A stretch of DNA of 8,341 nucleotides from contig JAILNL010000111.1 of NCBI GenBank assembly GCA_024691625.1, positions 1-8,341 of the forward strand, written 5' to 3'. The DNA comes from Schwartzia sp. (in: firmicutes) (GTDB taxonomy: Bacteria > Bacillota > Negativicutes > Selenomonadales > Selenomonadaceae). This document shows positions 4,719 through 8,341 of the stretch, one piece after another. Numbering within the stretch: the first letter of the stretch is position 1; the number at the start of each line of letters is the position of its first letter. The notes under the pieces are model-generated. The model saw only the letters and a program-made list of their open reading frames with translations. It did not search any database and was not told the origin of the DNA. A program made the position numbers and the translations under genes.

Positions 4719-6620
4719 CTATTTTGATGCAAGTAGTTTTTCTTTTAGCTGTTTGTAGCGGCGTGTGTAATAAGGACCGTTCTGCGCTTCCCGGTGGTCA
4801 AAACCATAAGCGCGGCGGCTGACGGCAAGAACAGGGGGGGCCTGAATTCTTTTTGCAACAGCAATTCCGGAGAACTGGTTCCACCAGCGTTCCAAATCAT
4901 CAATGAAGGCTTTAGGCGCAGGGAACAGTTTTTTTACAAGCCCGTGTTCACAGCCGATTTCGTCTTCCAAGGAGCCTGCCATGTACCATTCGAGTATATC
5001 CTCAGGAGCTGCTTTTTTCCATCTTTCAATGAAGGAGCGGAAGAGGTAGTCGTGGTAAGGGTACTGTATCGGGTCGCCTTGTCCTTCATCAATGTTTTGA
5101 TTTGAAGACAGTTCAGCGCACGGCGGCAGGGTTATAGTTTCCTGCGGAATAACCTCACGGCCGTAGATTGTTTCATTTAAGTATTGTGCAAGACCATATA
5201 CCTGATATTTCCACAGGTCGGCAAGGGCAGCAAGAAATCCGCTTTGGTCGCCGTAGAGTGTGGAGTAGCCTACAGTTGTTTCGGCTTTGTTGGCGTTGCA
5301 GGTAAAACCGCCGCCAAACACAGCAGAAAGGGCAGCCAAAACACGGGCGGAGCGGTCACGGGCCTGAATGTTTTCAGCATTAAAATCTGAAACAGTCCAA
5401 TGTTCCTGCGTGTTATCGTACAGATTCTGAATCGTTATATCTTCTATCTGTGAGATTGTATGCTCTACAGATTCCTGTATCGGGACTACCGCGTATCTGC
5501 AGGACAGGTTCCGGGCGAGACGGTGAGCCAGTCCTTTTGTGGTGTCAGAGTTGAAGCGGCTGGGAAGATTTACAAGCAGGACATTTTCCGGTCCGAGCAC
5601 CCTGCAGTAAAGCGCCGCAGCAACAGCAGAGTCTATTCCGCCTGAAATGCCTATGACAACTTTCTTCATTCTTATACTGTCGAGAAAATGCCGTATTCCG
5701 TAGGTGACGGCTTTATAAATTTCTTCAATCTGGTTTTCGGTGCATGCAGTATCAGTGCTTTTTGTTTCTTCGGCTATAGCTTCCAATTCGACAAAGGAAA
5801 GAGCTTCCTTGTATGAGGGGCAGGCATGGGATATCACACCTGTATTGCTGTAGACCGTGCTTGAGCCGTCAAAGGTGTAGATGGTCTTTCCGTTGTTTTG
5901 TATGCCCACATTATTGACATAAATCAAAGGTGCTTTTACTTCCTTAGCCTGAGCGGAAAAAACTCTGTTTCGTTTGTTGTTTTTTCCGAGCGTGAAAGGA
6001 GAACATGAAATGTTTACGAAAAAATCCGGCTGGTATTTTTCATGGAGGACAGAAAGGGGCGCAAGAGTGTAATCATCACTCCAGCCGTCCTCGCATAAAA
6101 GGCAGCCTATGTTGTATTCTTTACCGGATACGTTGATTTTTATCGGGGCGAGAAGCTCCTCTGTGTTTATGTTCAGCTCACGGGAGAGCTTTTCGAGACT
6201 GTAAAAATATCTGGTATCGTCGAACTCTCTGTAGTTCGGAAGCAGAGTTTTTATGACAAAAGGATACGGTGCTTTGCCGGAGGGGGGTATCAGCTTTCCG
6301 TTCTGCGCGGCAAAAAAAGCATTGTATTTTCGTATACGTCCGTCGTTATTTTTCTTTTCCCTGTCGATTGCAATATTGCCGAAAAGCACGGCAATCCCCT
6401 GCGACGCGGCGATTATATCACGTCCGTAGGATTCGCAGTCCTCAAGGAAGGACGGCTGCTCCCATGTATCACCCAAAAGATATCCGGGTACTGCAAGCTC
6501 CGGGAAAATAATAACATCCGCATTTTGCTTTTTGGCTTCATTTATAAAGGAAAGAATTTTTTCCGTGTTTTTATCGGGATGCCCCGGGATGACCTCAATC
6601 TGAGCCAGTGCGATTTTCAA
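4719..6620 (-). CDS. nadE: glutamine-dependent NAD+ synthetase
   Basis: Catalyses the last step of NAD+ synthesis in the cytoplasm: ATP-dependent amidation of nicotinic acid adenine dinucleotide, with ammonia released from glutamine by its own N-terminal domain. 633 residues from TTG 6620, usual size for the two-domain form. The nitrilase-fold glutaminase (about 1-275) has the triad E41 (IIFPELAVPGY), K124 (IKTLLPNYREFDD) and C176 (GCLLCEDGW). The synthetase domain (about 295-633) has the ATP-pyrophosphatase loop S326GGIDS331 and the NKAETTVGYSTLYGD motif near 444-458. Start choice: homology begins at K-I-A-L-A-Q, and TTG 6620 has AGAAAGG 10 bases upstream. An in-frame ATG at 6662 with AGGA 5 bases upstream would add 14 atypical residues. 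Stop followed by a terminator. Divergent from thrC; no clear minus-strand promoter could be chosen in the shared gap. Confidence 0.96.
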   Translation of the reverse strand: MKIALAQIEVIPGHPDKNTEKILSFINEAKKQNADVIIFPELAVPGYLLGDTWEQPSFLEDCESYGRDIIAASQGIAVLFGNIAIDREKKNNDGRIRKYNAFFAAQNGKLIPPSGKAPYPFVIKTLLPNYREFDDTRYFYSLEKLSRELNINTEELLAPIKINVSGKEYNIGCLLCEDGWSDDYTLAPLSVLHEKYQPDFFVNISCSPFTLGKNNKRNRVFSAQAKEVKAPLIYVNNVGIQNNGKTIYTFDGSSTVYSNTGVISHACPSYKEALSFVELEAIAEETKSTDTACTENQIEEIYKAVTYGIRHFLDSIRMKKVVIGISGGIDSAVAAALYCRVLGPENVLLVNLPSRFNSDTTKGLAHRLARNLSCRYAVVPIQESVEHTISQIEDITIQNLYDNTQEHWTVSDFNAENIQARDRSARVLAALSAVFGGGFTCNANKAETTVGYSTLYGDQSGFLAALADLWKYQVYGLAQYLNETIYGREVIPQETITLPPCAELSSNQNIDEGQGDPIQYPYHDYLFRSFIERWKKAAPEDILEWYMAGSLEDEIGCEHGLVKKLFPAPKAFIDDLERWWNQFSGIAVAKRIQAPPVLAVSRRAYGFDHREAQNGPYYTRRYKQLKEKLLASK

Positions 6621-6630
6621 CAGAATCAGA

Positions 6631-6637
6631 CCTTTCT
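6631..6637 (-). promoter_or_regulatory. ribosome binding site favouring TTG 6620 of nadE
   Basis: Minus-strand AGAAAGG (6637-6631) matches the 5' half of the 16S-complementary sequence, 10 bases before TTG 6620. It lies inside the reading frame of the alternative ATG 6662. Spacing is slightly long, so both starts stay possible. Confidence 0.5.
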
Positions 6638-6659
6638 TTTGACAGTGCTGTAAAATAAT

Positions 6660-6678
6660 CATCTGTTTCCTGCAGATG
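6660..6678 (-). promoter_or_regulatory. hairpin covering the alternative nadE ATG
   Basis: Minus strand: CATCTG (6678-6673) pairs with CAGATG (6665-6660) around a 7-base loop CAGGAAA. The right arm includes most of ATG 6662, and the loop shows its AGGA. If formed in the mRNA, it would hinder use of that ATG and leave the downstream TTG 6620 as main start. The pairing is seen; the effect is inferred. Confidence 0.35.
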
Positions 6679-6694
6679 GAAAAAGTTGCCGATT

Positions 6695-6722
6695 TTTACA
6701 TATTACATGGAAAATCTATAAT
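6695..6722 (+). promoter_or_regulatory. thrC promoter P1
   Basis: -35 TTTACA (6695-6700), 16-base spacer, -10 TATAAT (6717-6722): five of six and six of six consensus matches. Expected start near 6729, giving a leader of about 150 bases before thrC. Confidence 0.65.
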
Positions 6723-6736
6723 ATTTTTGCTATAAT
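6708..6736 (+). promoter_or_regulatory. thrC promoter P2 (extended -10)
   Basis: TGCTATAAT at 6728-6736 is a perfect -10 box with the TGn extension. A poorer -35 TGGAAA (6708-6713) lies 17 bases upstream. Expected start near 6743. It is offset 14 bases from P1 and overlaps it, so the two cannot be occupied together. Confidence 0.6.
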
Positions 6737-6815
6737 GAAACAGCGGATTGGCAAATTAAACAAAAATAACCAAAATTTTGTTCAATTTAAAGTGTATGAT
6801 AGCGTTCTTATTAAA

Positions 6816-6848
6816 TGATAATGGTATTGTATCACAATCTGGCACCAG
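6816..6848 (+). promoter_or_regulatory. dyad/hairpin in the thrC leader
   Basis: TGATA and TATCA form an inverted repeat with a 9-base spacer (about 6816-6834). Overlapping it, TGGT-ATTGT (6822-6830) can pair with ACAAT (6834-6838) and, past a 5-base bulge, ACCA (6844-6847). There is no T-run, so it is not a terminator, and no T-box element is visible. It could be an operator or a weak mRNA fold, or chance. Confidence 0.25.
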
Positions 6849-6878
6849 TAGAAATCCCGAGAAGAGAGGACGAATGCA

Positions 6879-8341
6879 ATGGAGTATATGAGCACAAGAG
6901 GAAAAGGCGAGCCCATGGAGTCTGCGGCAGCTATACTGCAGGGAATGGCAAAGGACGGAGGGCTTTTGGTTCCTAATGAAATCCCGAAGGTTGACGCCGA
7001 ATTTATTGATTCGCTTCAGAATATATCATATCAGGAAAGAGCCGTAAAAGTACTTGGCCTGTTTTTGACGGATTATACGGAAGAGGAATTAAAGACATGT
7101 GTTGCCAATGCTTACGGCAACGCAAAATTTGATACAGAAGAGGTTGCTCCTGTAAAAGAGGTAGGCGACCGCACTGTTTTGGAGCTTTGGCACGGGCCTA
7201 CAAGCGCGTTCAAGGATATGGCTTTGCAGCTTTTGCCGCAGCTCATGCAGACGGCACTCAAAAAGACAGGCGAAACAAAGACAATCCACATATTGGTGGC
7301 TACATCGGGCGATACGGGCAAAGCCGCTCTTGCAGGTTTTGCAGATGTTCCGCAGACGAAAATTCAGGTATTTTACCCTGAGGACGGTGTCAGCGAAATG
7401 CAGCGCCTTCAGATGGTTACTCAGACTGGAGACAATGTCCAGGTTGTTGCCGTAAAGGGAAATTTTGACGATGCCCAGACAGGCGTTAAAAAGATTTTCA
7501 AAAATGAAGTCTTTGTAAAGCAGGTAGAAACAAAGGGCGCAAAGCTTTCCAGCGCAAACTCCATTAACTGGGGGCGTCTTGTACCGCAGATTGTTTATTA
7601 TTTCAGCGCCTATGCGGACATGTGCAAGTCAGGAAAGATTAAATCCGGCGATGCAGTTAATTTCACTGTTCCCACGGGCAATTTCGGAAATATCCTTGCA
7701 GGCTTCTATGCACGTCAAATGGGACTTCCAATCGGACATTTGATTTGCGCGTCCAATCAGAACAATGTTCTGACTGACTTCCTGCAGACAGGCTACTATG
7801 ACCGCAATCGTCCCTTTGAGAAAACAATTTCGCCGTCCATGGATATTCTCATTTCCAGCAACCTTGAGCGTCAGCTTTATCATCTGACGGGAGATACTTC
7901 CCGTGTAACAGGCTGGATGGAAATGCTGGCTGATGATGGACTCTATGATGTCGGCGTTGGTATGCTCCAGCGTGTGCAGAATTATTTCTGGGCAGACTGG
8001 GCTGATGATGAGAAAACGAAAGCTACAATCAAAGAGGTCTACAACAAGACTCATTATGTTCTTGACCCCCATACTGCTGTTGCGTGGACTGTGGCAGATT
8101 CCTACCGCCGCAAGACGGACGACATGACACCGATGGTCATTGTTTCCACGGCCAGCCCGTACAAATTTAACGGAAGTGTTCTTGAGGCTTTGGGTGAACC
8201 TGCGGACAGCAAAGATCCGTTTGCGCTGCTGGAAGCTCTTGAGGCCCAAAATGATGTGAAAGCTCCTAAAGGACTCTCAATGCTAAAGGAAGCGAAAGTT
8301 ATTCATGAGATTTCCTGCAAAAAAGACGATATGGAGAACAT
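6879..8341 (+). CDS. thrC: threonine synthase (3' end beyond window)
   Basis: PLP-dependent enzyme that converts O-phosphohomoserine to threonine and phosphate, the last step of threonine synthesis, in the cytoplasm. 487 complete codons are present with no stop; the family is usually near 490-500 residues, so only a few codons are missing. The N-terminal domain opens M-E-Y-M-S-T-R-G, the expected family start. The PLP lysine is K112 (GPTSAFKDMALQ). Further motifs are TSGDTG (142-147), SSANSINWGRL, and the phosphate-binding loop PTGNFGN (265-271), followed by HLICASNQNNVLTDF. Start choice: ATG 6879 is 8 bases after GAGAGGA (6864-6870). ATG 6888 is in frame but worse placed. Two overlapping promoters and a leader of about 135-150 bases precede it; nadE diverges on the other side. 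Confidence 0.96.
   Translation, partial: MEYMSTRGKGEPMESAAAILQGMAKDGGLLVPNEIPKVDAEFIDSLQNISYQERAVKVLGLFLTDYTEEELKTCVANAYGNAKFDTEEVAPVKEVGDRTVLELWHGPTSAFKDMALQLLPQLMQTALKKTGETKTIHILVATSGDTGKAALAGFADVPQTKIQVFYPEDGVSEMQRLQMVTQTGDNVQVVAVKGNFDDAQTGVKKIFKNEVFVKQVETKGAKLSSANSINWGRLVPQIVYYFSAYADMCKSGKIKSGDAVNFTVPTGNFGNILAGFYARQMGLPIGHLICASNQNNVLTDFLQTGYYDRNRPFEKTISPSMDILISSNLERQLYHLTGDTSRVTGWMEMLADDGLYDVGVGMLQRVQNYFWADWADDEKTKATIKEVYNKTHYVLDPHTAVAWTVADSYRRKTDDMTPMVIVSTASPYKFNGSVLEALGEPADSKDPFALLEALEAQNDVKAPKGLSMLKEAKVIHEISCKKDDMEN

Noticed and set aside
4622..4822. 66-codon plus-strand frame over the nadE terminator
   Set aside because: It crosses the terminator hairpin and the nadE C-terminal codons, has no ribosome site, and shows no protein character.
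6816..6836. Fur/PerR-type box in the thrC leader
   Set aside because: The left half resembles a Fur box (GATAATG) but the right half departs at most positions, and iron control of thrC is not expected.
6723..6878. T-box or threonine attenuator before thrC
   Set aside because: No T-box consensus (AGGGTGGNACCGCG-like) and no terminator hairpin with T-run in the leader, and the leader frame lacks Thr/Ile runs.

Overview
The window is a stretch of ordinary chromosomal housekeeping DNA, most likely from a diderm Firmicute of the Negativicutes (Selenomonas-like). This rests on three observations: the AlaRS sequence (start context K-Y-M-T-G-N-E-L, Cys-rich patch CGEPTCGVGCDCDR) has a Firmicute look; promoters are strong sigma-A type with AT-rich spacers and TTG starts are frequent; and a periplasmic adaptor carries the residue pattern that contacts TolC-type outer-membrane channels, which only makes sense in a cell with an outer membrane. 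The genus is inferred from memory of protein families, not from a search.

Layout. Bases 1-63 are the 3' part of a tRNA-Arg(CCG), followed by its terminator. A consensus promoter (TTGACT-17-TATAAT) overlapped by an inverted repeat then drives alaS (alanyl-tRNA synthetase), which ends in a terminator hairpin. Seventy-one bases later comes a TTG-started HlyD/EmrA-type membrane fusion protein with no transporter beside it. It converges, across a near-perfect 18-bp bidirectional terminator, on a small minus-strand gene for an exported protein built of two copies of one module. The signal-peptide coding region of that gene is interrupted by an in-frame TGA. An AT-rich spacer of about 280 bp follows, holding a candidate promoter for the small gene and the terminator of the next gene. 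That gene, also on the minus strand, is glutamine-dependent NAD+ synthetase (nadE). It is divergent from thrC (threonine synthase), which runs off the right end of the window a few codons short of its expected C-terminus.

The genes do not form a single pathway. tRNA-Arg and AlaRS serve translation, NadE makes NAD+, ThrC makes threonine, and the adaptor belongs to an efflux or secretion pump encoded elsewhere. I see no mobile element, CRISPR array, phage gene or defence cassette. The points most worth a second look are the broken signal peptide, the duplicated module in that same protein, the alaS promoter dyad without a T-box, and the orphan adaptor with its TolC-contact motif.
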